From positions 3,286,001 through 3,350,000 of the forward strand of contig NZ_CP023439.1 of the NCBI RefSeq assembly GCF_002354895.1: 64,000 nucleotides of DNA, written 5' to 3'. Origin of the DNA: Thauera sp. K11 (GTDB taxonomy: Bacteria > Pseudomonadota > Gammaproteobacteria > Burkholderiales > Rhodocyclaceae). The notes below the pieces were generated by a model. It saw nothing but the letters and a program-made list of their open reading frames with translations. It made no database searches and was not told the DNA's origin. Below, piece after piece: positions 41,547 through 51,086 of this stretch. Each line of letters starts with the position of its first letter. Positions within the stretch are counted from its first letter, which is position 1. A program made the translations under genes and the position numbers.

Positions 41547-41977
41547 TTACAGGCCCTCCACGGTGATGCCCATGCTGCGCGCGGAGCCGGCGATGGTACG
41601 CACGGCGGCTTCCATGTCGGCGGCAGTGAGGTCGGGCATCTTGGTCTTGGCGATTTCCTCGACCTGCGCACGGCTGATCGAGCCGACCTTGTCGGTATGT
41701 GGCTTCGGCGAGCCCTTCTGGATGCCCGCGGCCTTCTTGATCAGGATCGTGGCCGGCGGCGTCTTCATGATGAAGGTGAAGCTCTTGTCCGCGTAGGCGG
41801 TGATCACCACCGGAATCGGCAGACCCGGCTCCAGGCCCTGGGTCTTGGCATTGAATGCCTTGCAGAATTCCATGATGTTCAGGCCGCGCTGACCGAGCGC
41901 CGGACCGATCGGGGGCTGGGGTTGGCCTTGCCGGCCGGCACCTGCAGCTTGACGTAACCAGTGATTTTCTTTGCCAT
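41547..41977 (-). CDS. rplK: 50S ribosomal protein L11, frame broken by a one-base deletion
   Basis: Component of the GTPase-associated centre. From the ATG the sequence reads [20 protein letters not shown] then SP, after which the frame fails. The rest of L11 ([20 protein letters not shown]... to ITVEGL) continues in the neighbouring frame. One missing base in the G run at 41911-41915 (five G; six restore the frame) explains it: with the extra base the product is 143 residues, E. coli-like. Since flanking genes are intact, a sequencing or assembly error is most likely. As written the locus is frameshifted. Confidence 0.9.
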
Positions 41978-42067
41978 TGCGGCTTGCTCCTGTGTTGAGT
42001 GCTAGCGCACCGGGACCTGCCCGACGCTCCTCGCGTTGCCCGTGCGCCATGGCGGCGTCAACGGGCT

Positions 42068-42091
42068 ACGGCAGGCCCTGCGGCCTGCCGT
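42068..42091 (-). other. Perfect 10-base hairpin between nusG and rplK
   Basis: Stem ACGGCAGGCC/GGCCTGCCGT with a 4-base loop, in the 122-base spacer. No T run follows on either strand. Possible leader structure or RNA-processing site ahead of rplKA. Confidence 0.45.
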
Positions 42092-42099
42092 CATCGCGC

Positions 42100-42633
42100 T
42101 CAGGTCTTCTCGACCTGGGCGAAATCCAGTTCCACCGGCGTGGCGCGACCGAAGATGGTCACCGACACGCGCAGCTTGTTCTTCTCGTAGTTGGCATCCT
42201 CGACCGTGCCGTGGAAGTCGGTGAAGGGCCCTTCCTTCACGCGCACCACCTCGCCGATCTCGAACAGCACCTTGGGACGGGGCTTGTCCACCCCTTCCTG
42301 CATCTGCTGCATGATCTTGTCGACCTCCTTGTCGGAAATCGGCGCGGGCTTGGTGGCGGTGCCGCCGACGAAGCCGGTGACCTTGGGGGTCGACTTCACC
42401 AGGTGCCAGCTCTCGTCGTTCATTTCCATCTCGACGAGCACGTAGCCGGGGAAGAACTTGCGTTCGGTAATGCTTTTCTGGCCGCCCTTCATCTCGACGA
42501 CCTCTTCGACCGGAACCAGGATCTGGCCGAAGGAATCCTGCATGCCCGCGCGATTGATGCGATCAATCAGCGCGCGCTGGACAGACTTCTCGAAGCCCGA
42601 ATAGGCGTGCACCACATACCAGCGCTTCGTCAT
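42100..42633 (-). CDS. nusG: Transcription termination/antitermination factor NusG
   Basis: RNA polymerase-binding elongation factor coupling transcription to Rho or to S10/ribosomes. The 177-residue product has the NGN domain ([32 protein letters not shown]) and a C-terminal KOW domain ([19 protein letters not shown], residues about 120-175). One base separates it from secE. Confidence 0.98.
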   Translation of the reverse strand: MTKRWYVVHAYSGFEKSVQRALIDRINRAGMQDSFGQILVPVEEVVEMKGGQKSITERKFFPGYVLVEMEMNDESWHLVKSTPKVTGFVGGTATKPAPISDKEVDKIMQQMQEGVDKPRPKVLFEIGEVVRVKEGPFTDFHGTVEDANYEKNKLRVSVTIFGRATPVELDFAQVEKT

Positions 42634-42634
42634 A

Positions 42635-42982
42635 TCACTTCCATCCCAGAATGAGATCGTAAAGAACCCACTCGAGGCCCTTGTCGGTCACCCACAGGAA
42701 AACCGCCATGATCACCACGAAGGCGAACACCAGCCCCGTGGTCTGCACGGTTTCCTTGCGGCTCGGCCACACGACCTTCTTGGTTTCGGTGATCGCGTCG
42801 CGCGCGAAATCGGCAAACCGGCGCCCCGGCTCGGAGAACCATGCAACCGCAGCACCCGCGATGACGCCCGCGAACACGGACAGCACCCGCAGCACCATCG
42901 CCTGCTCGGACAGCAGGTAGAAGCCGACCACGCCGGCCGCAACCAGTGCCAAAGCCAGCGCGAACTTCAACTTATCGGCCAT
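42635..42982 (-). CDS. secE: Preprotein translocase subunit SecE
   Basis: Clamp subunit of the SecYEG channel. The 115-residue product is the three-helix form (helices near residues 5-24, 28-49 and 84-107) with the conserved amphipathic segment [20 protein letters not shown]. The ATG shown gives the usual N-terminus but has no Shine-Dalgarno. It lies 25 bases after tRNA-Trp. Confidence 0.95.
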   Translation of the reverse strand: MADKLKFALALALVAAGVVGFYLLSEQAMVLRVLSVFAGVIAGAAVAWFSEPGRRFADFARDAITETKKVVWPSRKETVQTTGLVFAFVVIMAVFLWVTDKGLEWVLYDLILGWK

Positions 42983-43007
42983 CGGAAAGAGAAACCCGGA
43001 AAAGTAT

Positions 43008-43082
43008 GGCAGGGGCAGAGGGAATCGAACCCCCAACCTTCGGTTTTGGAGACCGACGCTCTGCCAATTGAGCTATGCCCCT
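43008..43082 (-). tRNA. tRNA-Trp (CCA)
   Basis: Acceptor AGGGGCA/TGCCCCT, D arm GCTC...GAGC, anticodon stem-loop TCGGT-CTCCAAA-ACCGA with anticodon CCA, T loop TTCGATT, discriminator G and encoded CCA. It lies between tuf and secE. Confidence 0.97.
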
Positions 43083-43097
43083 GCAGCAGAGACTACG

Positions 43098-43124
43098 AAG
43101 CGCACCCGCAAGGGTGCGCTTTTT
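43098..43124 (+). terminator. Intrinsic terminator in antisense orientation, tuf/tRNA-Trp spacer
   Basis: Perfect 10-base stem AAGCGCACCC/GGGTGCGCTT with a GCAA tetraloop, followed by a T tract on the plus strand. The genes here run on the minus strand, where the hairpin is preceded by A's and not followed by T's. It would stop antisense transcription heading into tuf. Confidence 0.6.
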
Positions 43125-43144
43125 CATCGAAAATCAGGCTTCGA

Positions 43145-44335
<1,191 letters not shown>

Positions 44336-44420
44336 ATCGCCATCCTTAAAATCAGAACCAGAAAAACCAGTGCGGCGACCAAGTCGATTGGCCGCCGCGC
44401 CAGGCCAGGCAGAAAATGAG

Positions 44421-44495
<75 letters not shown>

Positions 44496-44524
44496 TCCGA
44501 AAAACAGCACAACCGCAGCAAACC

Positions 44525-44598
44525 TGGAGCGGGTGAAGGGAATCGAACCCTCGTCATAAGCTTGGAAGGCTTCTGCTCTACCATTGAGCTACACCCGC
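44525..44598 (-). tRNA. tRNA-Gly (TCC)
   Basis: Acceptor GCGGGTG/CACCCGC, anticodon loop CTTCCAA with anticodon TCC, T arm GAGGG-TTCGATT-CCCTT, discriminator T and encoded CCA. Confidence 0.96.
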
Positions 44599-44680
44599 AC
44601 TTACCACGATTACAAACCAGGAGCCGATCCGACTCAACCGCTCACCGACCGCAGAACCCCACGGACGGAACACCAATTCT

Positions 44681-44765
44681 TGGTGGAGGGAGAAGGATTC
44701 GAACCTTCGAAGGCAGAGCCGTCAGATTTACAGTCTGATCCCGTTGACCGCTTGGGTATCCCTCC
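44681..44765 (-). tRNA. tRNA-Tyr (GTA)
   Basis: Acceptor GGAGGGA/TCCCTCC, class II long variable arm, anticodon loop CTGTAAA with anticodon GTA, discriminator A and encoded CCA; 85 nt. First tRNA of the operon. Confidence 0.97.
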
Positions 44766-44781
44766 ACGCGGCAAGCCCCGC

Positions 44782-44810
44782 ACTATAGGCCCCACTTTGG
44801 GGTCTGTCAA
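44782..44810 (-). promoter_or_regulatory. Promoter of the tRNA-tuf-secE-nusG-ribosomal operon
   Basis: Minus strand: consensus -35 TTGACA, 17-base spacer, -10 TATAGT, then the GC-rich discriminator GCGGGGC, the hallmark of stringently controlled (ppGpp-sensitive) stable-RNA promoters. The spacer itself contains the inverted repeat CCCCA/TGGGG. It starts 16 bases before tRNA-Tyr. Confidence 0.8.
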
Positions 44811-44869
44811 ATATTTTTCCCGGTTACTGCGAGCAGGCTTCACGGCCCGATACGGCGGCCGTCCACGGG

Positions 44870-44887
44870 CATCGGCGCTCGCCGATG
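44870..44887 (+). promoter_or_regulatory. 18-bp palindrome upstream of the FAD dehydrogenase gene
   Basis: Perfect arms CATCGGCG and CGCCGATG around CT, about 40 bases before the ATG. Possible operator or 5'-UTR hairpin. No convincing promoter boxes are adjacent. Confidence 0.35.
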
Positions 44888-44926
44888 AGGTGGATAATCA
44901 CGCGACGCATTCCGGAGAAAAATGAC

Positions 44927-46333
44927 ATGCACACCCCCTCGGAACCCGGCCGTCCCCCGCTGCCCCCAGCCTTCGTCGACGCCATGAGCGAGCGCTTCGG
45001 CCCGCGCTTCAGCCTTGCGCAGGCGGTACGCGCCCACCATGGCCATGACGAGTCGCACTTTCCGGACGCCCTGCCGGATGCGGTGGTGTTCGCGCACGGC
45101 GCCGACGACGTGGTGTTCGTCGTCGATACCTGCAGGGCGCATCGGGTTCCGATCATCCCGTACGGCGCGGGAAGCTCGCTCGAGGGCCACATCCTGGCGG
45201 TACGGGGCGGCCTCACCATCGACCTCGGCGAAATGAACCAGGTGCTGTCCATCCACGCCGAGGACATGGACGCGGTCGTGCAGCCGGGCGTCACCCGCAA
45301 GCAGCTCAACGCCGCGCTGCACGGCAGCGGGCTGTTCTTCCCCATCGACCCCGGGGCGGATGCGAGCCTCGGCGGCATGGCCTCGACGCGCGCCTCGGGG
45401 ACCAACGCCGTGCGCTACGGCACCATGCGCGAGAACGTGCTCGCCCTCACCGCGGTGCTCGCCGACGGGCGCACGATCCGCACCGGGGGACGCGCACGCA
45501 AGTCCGCTTCCGGCTACGACCTGACCCGCCTGCTGGTCGGCTCGGAGGGCACGCTGGGCATCATCACCGAACTCACCGTGCGCCTGCATCCCGTGCCCGA
45601 GGCGATCTCCGGCGCGGTGTGCGCCTTCCCCGACATCGTCGATGCGGTCAACACGGTGATCCAGACCATACAGCTCGGAGTGCCGGTGGCGCGCATCGAA
45701 CTGCTCGACGCCCTGACGGTGAAGGCGATCAACCGCTACAGCAAGACCACGCTGCGCGAGTCGCCGATGCTGTTCTTCGAGTTCCACGGCTCGCCGGCCG
45801 GCGTCGAGGAGCAGGCGCGCACCGTGCAGGAGATCGCGCGCGACCACGGCGGGCTCGATTTCGAATGGGCGAGCCGCCCCGAGGACCGCAGCCGGTTGTG
45901 GGCGGCGCGCCACGACGTGCTGTTCGCGAGCCTCAACCTGCGGCCGGGCAGCCGCGGCATCTCGACCGACGTGTGCGTGCCGATCTCGCGCCTGGCCGAA
46001 TGCGTCGACGGGGTCCGCGCCGACATCGACGCCAGCGGCCTGATCGCGCCCATCGTCGGCCACGTCGGCGACGGCAACTTCCATTGCGTGATCCTGGTCG
46101 ATCCGGACGACCCGGCGGAGATCGCCCACGCCGAAGACCTCAACCGGCGCATCGTCGAGCGCGCGCTCGCGCTGGGCGGCACCTGCACCGGCGAACACGG
46201 GATCGGCATCGGCAAGCAGGACTTCCTGCTGCGCGAGCACGGCCGCGAGGCGGTCGATACCATGCGGCTGATCAAGCAGGCGCTCGACCCCCACGACCTG
46301 TTCAACCCCGGCAAGGTGCTGCCGCCGGCCTGA
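44927..46333 (+). CDS. FAD-linked 2-hydroxyacid dehydrogenase (D-lactate dehydrogenase/GlcD-like)
   Basis: Flavoprotein of the vanillyl-alcohol-oxidase fold that oxidises D-2-hydroxy acids and passes electrons to a quinone, cytochrome or flavoprotein acceptor. The 468-residue product has PP-loop FAD motifs YGAGSSLEGH (about residues 80-90) and GADASLGGMASTRASGTNAVRYGTM, GSEGTLGIITELTVRLHP, and the C-terminal GHVGDGNFHC and GEHGIGIGKQDFL. The start has GGAG nine bases upstream. It is followed 184 bases later by the indolepyruvate oxidoreductase, so a substrate such as an aryl-lactate is conceivable; plain D-lactate or glycolate is equally possible. Confidence 0.85.
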   Translation: MHTPSEPGRPPLPPAFVDAMSERFGPRFSLAQAVRAHHGHDESHFPDALPDAVVFAHGADDVVFVVDTCRAHRVPIIPYGAGSSLEGHILAVRGGLTIDLGEMNQVLSIHAEDMDAVVQPGVTRKQLNAALHGSGLFFPIDPGADASLGGMASTRASGTNAVRYGTMRENVLALTAVLADGRTIRTGGRARKSASGYDLTRLLVGSEGTLGIITELTVRLHPVPEAISGAVCAFPDIVDAVNTVIQTIQLGVPVARIELLDALTVKAINRYSKTTLRESPMLFFEFHGSPAGVEEQARTVQEIARDHGGLDFEWASRPEDRSRLWAARHDVLFASLNLRPGSRGISTDVCVPISRLAECVDGVRADIDASGLIAPIVGHVGDGNFHCVILVDPDDPAEIAHAEDLNRRIVERALALGGTCTGEHGIGIGKQDFLLREHGREAVDTMRLIKQALDPHDLFNPGKVLPPA

Positions 46334-46517
46334 ACCCTTGCCCTTCCTCCGCCCCTTCCCCGCAAACCTTCTGCCGATCAGGGTATCCAAGGATTGAGCC
46401 GGTCCGGCCGGGATGCCAGGCTGAGCCTGCTCGACCGCTGCCCCGCCCGCCCACGAGGCCGGCCCCGGCAGCCGCATGCGCAGCACGCCAAAGACACGAT
46501 TCCCAGGAGGCGGCGAA

Positions 46518-49500
46518 ATGGCGGAAGGCGATCCCAGGCCCGATGCGACGGCATCCGGCCCGCACGTACCGAGCCTCGACGACAAGTACTCCCTCGCGTC
46601 GGGGCGGGTCTATCTCACCGGCTACCAGGCGCTGGTGCGCCTGCTGCTGATCCAGAAGGCGCGCGACGAGGCGGCGGGCCTCGATACCGCCGGCTTCGTG
46701 TCCGGCTACCGCGGCTCGCCGCTGGGCGGCCTGGACCAGACGCTGTGGAAAGCGAAGGCGCACCTGCAGCACGCCAGCATCGTCTTCCAGCCCGGCATCA
46801 ACGAGGATCTGGCGGCCACCGCGGTGTGGGGCAGCCAGCAGGTGAGTCTGTCGCCGCAGGCGAAATACGACGGCGTGTTCGCGCTGTGGTATGGCAAGGG
46901 GCCGGGCGTGGACCGCTGCGGCGACGTGTTCCGCCACGGCAACGCGGCGGGCAGTTCGAAACACGGCGGGGTGCTGGTGATCGCCGGCGACGACCATGCG
47001 GCCAAGTCTTCCACGCTGCCACACCAGACCGACCATTTCTTCAAGTCGATGATGATGCCGGTGCTGGCGCCGGCCGGCGTGCAGGAATACATCGACTTCG
47101 GCGTGCACGGCTACGCGCTGTCGCGGTATTCCGGCTGCTGGGTGGCATTCAAGGCGCTGGCCGACACGGTGGAGACCTCGGCCTCGGTCGACGTCGATCC
47201 GCATCGCGTGCAGGTCGTCATCCCCGGTGATTTCGCGCTGCCGGCCGACGGCCTCAACATCCGCTGGCCGGATCCGCCGCTGGTGCAGGAAAAGCGCCTG
47301 CTGCACTACAAGCTGTACGCGGCACTCGCCTACTGCCGTGCCAACGGGCTCAACCGCCTGGTCATCGACTCGCCGGCGCCGCGGCTGGGCATCATCACCT
47401 CGGGCAAGAGCTACCTGGACGTGCGCCAGGCTTTCGACGATCTCGGCATCGACGAGGCGCTGGCCGCCCAGATCGGCATCCGGCTGTACAAGGTGGGCAT
47501 GGTATGGCCGCTCGAGGCCGACGGCGTGCGCGCCTTCGCCGCAGGGCTGGACGAGATCCTGGTCATCGAGGAAAAGCGCCAGTTGATCGAATACCAGCTC
47601 AAGGAGGAACTCTACAATTGGCGCGAGGACGTGCGCCCGCGGGTCATCGGCAAGTTCGACGAGAAGGGCGAGTGGGCCCACGTCGTGCGGCCCGACGGCA
47701 CCATCGACCATGGCGACTGGCTGCTGCCGGCCGCCGGGGAATTGACGCCGGCGATGATCGCGCGCGCGGTCGCCTCGCGCATCGAGCGCTTCTTCACCTC
47801 GGAGCACATCCGCTCGCGGCTGGCCTTCCTCGAGGCCAAGGAGCGCACGCTGGCGGCGCGCAACTTCGCCATCGACCGCGTGCCCACGTTCTGTTCCGGC
47901 TGTCCGCACAACACATCCACCCACGTGCCCGAGGGCAGCCGCGCGCTGGCCGGCATCGGCTGCCACTACATGGTCACCTGGATGCCGGAGCGCCGCACCG
48001 GCACCTTCACGCAGATGGGCGGCGAAGGTGTGCCGTGGGTCGGCCAGGCGCCCTTCACCGGCGAGAAGCACATCTTCGCCAACCTCGGCGACGGCACCTA
48101 CTTCCACTCCGGCCTGCTCGCCATCCGCCAGGCGGTGGCGGCGAAGGTGAACATCACTTACAAGATCCTCTACAACGACGCGGTGGCGATGACCGGCGGT
48201 CAGCCGGTCGACGGCGCCCTGTCGGTGCCGCAGATCGTGCATCAGTTGCTTGCCGAGGGCGTGCAGAACATCGTCGTCGTCACCGACGGCACCGCGCGCG
48301 CCTATGGTCCGGCCGACCTGCCGCACGTGCCGATCCGCCATCGCGACGAACTCGACGTCATCCAGCGCGAGCTGCGCGAATCGGGCGGCGTCACCGCGCT
48401 GATCTACGATCAGACCTGCGCAGCCGAGAAGCGGCGCCGGCGCAAGCGTGGCACCTTCCCCGACCCGGCGCGGCGCGTGTTCATCAACGAGGCGGTGTGC
48501 GAGGGCTGCGGCGACTGCGGCGTGAAGTCGAACTGCATGTCCATCCTGCCGGTGGAAACCGAATTCGGACGCAAGCGGCAGATCGACCAGTCGTCGTGCA
48601 ACAAGGACTACTCCTGCCTCAACGGCTTCTGCCCGAGCTTCATCACCATCGAGGGCGGCCGCCTGCGCAAGGGGCAGGCGCTGCAGGCCGACGAGGCCGC
48701 CTTCGCCGGCCTGCCCGAACCGGAGATTCCTTCCACCGCCAAGCCTTTCGGGCTGCTCGTGACCGGCGTCGGCGGCACCGGGGTGGTGACCATCGGCGCG
48801 CTGGTCGGCATGGCCGCCCACCTCGACGGCAAGGGCGTCACCGTGCTCGACATGACCGGACTGGCGCAGAAGGGCGGTTCGGTCTATAGCCACGTCCGCA
48901 TCGCCGACCGGCCGGAAGATCTGCACGCGGTGCGCATCGCCGCCGGCGAGGCCGACGCGGTGATCGGCGGCGACGCGGTCGTCACCGCCAGCGTCGAGGC
49001 CCTGGCGAAGATGTCGGCAAGCCGCACGCACGCGGTGGTCAACATCGCCGAGACGCCGACCTCGGCCTTCGCCCGCGACCCGGACTGGCAGTTCCCGCTC
49101 GAACGCATGCAGGCGGCGATCCGCGATGCGACCGGTGACGACGCGCAGTTCCTCGACGCCCAGTCGCTCGCCGCCGCGCTGATGGGCGACGCGATCGCGA
49201 CCAACCTCTTCCTGCTCGGCCATGCCTGGCAGCGGGGCATGGTCCCGGTGTCGCACGCCGCGCTGATGCAGGCGATCGAACTCAACGCCACCGCGGTAGA
49301 CATGAACAAGCGCGCCTTCCTCTGGGGCCGGCGCGCCGCGCACGACCTGGAGGCCGTCGAGCGCTGTGCCCGGCCGGCCGCGGCGGCACCCGCGCCGGCG
49401 ACAACGCTCGAAGAGATCGTCGCCCGCCGCGTCGCGGTGCTCACCGACTACCAGGACGCGGCCTATGCGGAGCGCTACCGCAGGCTGGTCGAGCGCGTGC

Positions 49501-50072
49501 GCGACGCCGAAGCCGGAAAGGCCGGCGGCGGCACCAGGCTCGCCGAGGCGGTGGCGCACAACTACTTCAAGCTGCTCGCCTACAAGGACGAGTACGAAGT
49601 GGCGCGCCTGTACGTTGATCCGGCGTTCTGGGAGCGCGTGCACACGACCTTCGACGGCGATTTCGAGGTCCGCTTCCACCTCGCGGCCCCGCTCGTCGCC
49701 CGGCCGGACCCGAACACCGGACGCATCGCCAAGCGCAGCTTCGGCCCCGGCATGATGCGGATCTTCCGGCTGCTCGCCCGCATGAAGGGGCTGCGCGGCA
49801 CGCGCTGGGACGTGTTCGGCCATACCGCCGAGCGCCGTGCCGAGCGCGCGCTGATCGCGCAGTACGAGAACGACGTGGCCGAGCTGCTCGAAACGCTGAG
49901 CTGGGACCGCCTCGGCGACGCGGTCGAGATCGCCCGCCTGCCGGAAGAGATCCGCGGCTACGGCCACGTCAAGGCGCACAGCATGCAAGCGGCGGCGCAA
50001 AGGCGCGAGCGCCTGCTCGCCGCCTGGCGCCTGCACGACGTTCAGAGGGCGAAGATCCGCAGCGCCGCGTGA
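46518..50072 (+). CDS. Indolepyruvate:ferredoxin oxidoreductase, fused alpha-gamma type
   Basis: TPP- and iron-sulfur-dependent enzyme converting aryl-2-oxo acids to aryl-acyl-CoA plus CO2 and reduced ferredoxin (known for the IOR family). The 1184-residue fusion shows: N-terminal pyrimidine-binding half (GYRGSPLGGLDQ); TPP motif GDGTYFHSG near residue 524 with the downstream NDAVAMTGG; a cysteine-rich segment CEGCGDCGVKSNC near 661 plus CNKDYSCLNGFC; and the gamma domain from about 750 (GVGGTGVVTIGALVG, TGLAQKGGSVYSHVR). AGGAGG lies seven bases before the ATG. Substrate preference is unknown; phenylpyruvate, indolepyruvate or branched-chain oxo acids are possible. Confidence 0.9.
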   Translation: MAEGDPRPDATASGPHVPSLDDKYSLASGRVYLTGYQALVRLLLIQKARDEAAGLDTAGFVSGYRGSPLGGLDQTLWKAKAHLQHASIVFQPGINEDLAATAVWGSQQVSLSPQAKYDGVFALWYGKGPGVDRCGDVFRHGNAAGSSKHGGVLVIAGDDHAAKSSTLPHQTDHFFKSMMMPVLAPAGVQEYIDFGVHGYALSRYSGCWVAFKALADTVETSASVDVDPHRVQVVIPGDFALPADGLNIRWPDPPLVQEKRLLHYKLYAALAYCRANGLNRLVIDSPAPRLGIITSGKSYLDVRQAFDDLGIDEALAAQIGIRLYKVGMVWPLEADGVRAFAAGLDEILVIEEKRQLIEYQLKEELYNWREDVRPRVIGKFDEKGEWAHVVRPDGTIDHGDWLLPAAGELTPAMIARAVASRIERFFTSEHIRSRLAFLEAKERTLAARNFAIDRVPTFCSGCPHNTSTHVPEGSRALAGIGCHYMVTWMPERRTGTFTQMGGEGVPWVGQAPFTGEKHIFANLGDGTYFHSGLLAIRQAVAAKVNITYKILYNDAVAMTGGQPVDGALSVPQIVHQLLAEGVQNIVVVTDGTARAYGPADLPHVPIRHRDELDVIQRELRESGGVTALIYDQTCAAEKRRRRKRGTFPDPARRVFINEAVCEGCGDCGVKSNCMSILPVETEFGRKRQIDQSSCNKDYSCLNGFCPSFITIEGGRLRKGQALQADEAAFAGLPEPEIPSTAKPFGLLVTGVGGTGVVTIGALVGMAAHLDGKGVTVLDMTGLAQKGGSVYSHVRIADRPEDLHAVRIAAGEADAVIGGDAVVTASVEALAKMSASRTHAVVNIAETPTSAFARDPDWQFPLERMQAAIRDATGDDAQFLDAQSLAAALMGDAIATNLFLLGHAWQRGMVPVSHAALMQAIELNATAVDMNKRAFLWGRRAAHDLEAVERCARPAAAAPAPATTLEEIVARRVAVLTDYQDAAYAERYRRLVERVRDAEAGKAGGGTRLAEAVAHNYFKLLAYKDEYEVARLYVDPAFWERVHTTFDGDFEVRFHLAAPLVARPDPNTGRIAKRSFGPGMMRIFRLLARMKGLRGTRWDVFGHTAERRAERALIAQYENDVAELLETLSWDRLGDAVEIARLPEEIRGYGHVKAHSMQAAAQRRERLLAAWRLHDVQRAKIRSAA

Positions 50073-50235
50073 GGCGCGATGGGCGGACGGCGCGTACCGG
50101 ATGCGGAAGAGGCGGCGGCTCCGATCATCCGGGCACGGAACCGCCGCCCGCCACCGGCCGCGGCGCAGGAGCACTCGCTGCACGATGCCGCCTGCGGCGC
50201 TATGATCGCGGCCATTCCGCCAGGATCGCCGTTCG

Positions 50236-50988
50236 ATGCCCCCTGCCCTCAAAGCCCTGGCCGCGCAGATCGCCGGCTGGATCGCCGCCTTCGCGCTGGT
50301 GCGCAGCGGGGCGCTCCCCGCCGGCTTGTGGCCGCTCGTCGCCGCGCAGGCGCTGTGCGCCGTCGCCGCCGCAGCCGCCTTGCGCAGCGCACGCTGGTGG
50401 CTGCCGATCCACCTCGCCTTCACCCCGCTGGCCGTCGCGGCGCGAACGCTGAACCTCGCGCCGGGCTGGTATCTCGCGGCCTTCGTCGGCCTGCTGCTGA
50501 TCTACTGGACGAGCTTTCGCACCCAGGTCCCGCTCTACCTCAGCAACCGGCCCACGGCCGAAGCCCTCGCCGGGCTGCTGCCGGAATCGCCCGCCCGCAT
50601 GCTCGACATCGGCGGCGGCACCGGCTCGCTGCTGCGCCGGCTCGCCGCGTTGCGGCCCGACTGCCGCTTTTGCGGCGTCGAGCTGGCGCCCGGGCCGTGG
50701 CTGGCGGGCAAACTGCTGCTCGCACGGCAGCCGCAGGTCGAATGGCGGCGCACCGACCTTTTTTCCGAGCCCTGGGCCGACTACGATCTGGTGTATGCCT
50801 TCCTGTCTCCGGTACCGATGGAGGCGGTATGGCGGAAGGCGGTTGCGGAGATGCGCCCCGGCAGCCTGCTCGTCAGCAACACCTTCGACATCCCCGGCCG
50901 CAAGCCGGATTTCGTCGTCGAGGTCGCCGACCGTCGCGCCACCCGCCTGCTGGCCTGGCGCATTCCGGCGCCGCGTGCACCGAAATGA
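50236..50988 (+). CDS. Membrane-anchored SAM-dependent methyltransferase-like protein
   Basis: The 250-residue protein has a hydrophobic N-terminal half with about three or four predicted membrane helices (residues ~5-95), then a class I methyltransferase Rossmann core. Motif I is MLDIGGGTGSLLRRL (from residue 122), followed by FCGVELAPGP (motif II acidic residue), DLVYAFLSPVPM (post II) and the motif-III-like MRPGSLLVSNTFD. Substrate unknown; the anchor suggests a lipid, quinone or envelope target. It is flanked by unrelated genes with 163- and 98-base gaps. Confidence 0.7.
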   Translation: MPPALKALAAQIAGWIAAFALVRSGALPAGLWPLVAAQALCAVAAAAALRSARWWLPIHLAFTPLAVAARTLNLAPGWYLAAFVGLLLIYWTSFRTQVPLYLSNRPTAEALAGLLPESPARMLDIGGGTGSLLRRLAALRPDCRFCGVELAPGPWLAGKLLLARQPQVEWRRTDLFSEPWADYDLVYAFLSPVPMEAVWRKAVAEMRPGSLLVSNTFDIPGRKPDFVVEVADRRATRLLAWRIPAPRAPK

Positions 50989-51086
50989 CGGCGCGAATCG
51001 GCGTTATTTCGCCTCATGAACCGGGGGGCGGATGCCGATAATCCCACCATGCGGCGGATCGGCCGCGTGTTGACGAAGGGAAGTTC

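Noticed and set aside
41547..42050. Alternative rplK start giving a 167-residue product beginning [10 protein letters not shown]
   Set aside because: That N-terminus is an artefact of the shifted frame. The real L11 N-terminus is present in the other frame from 41977.
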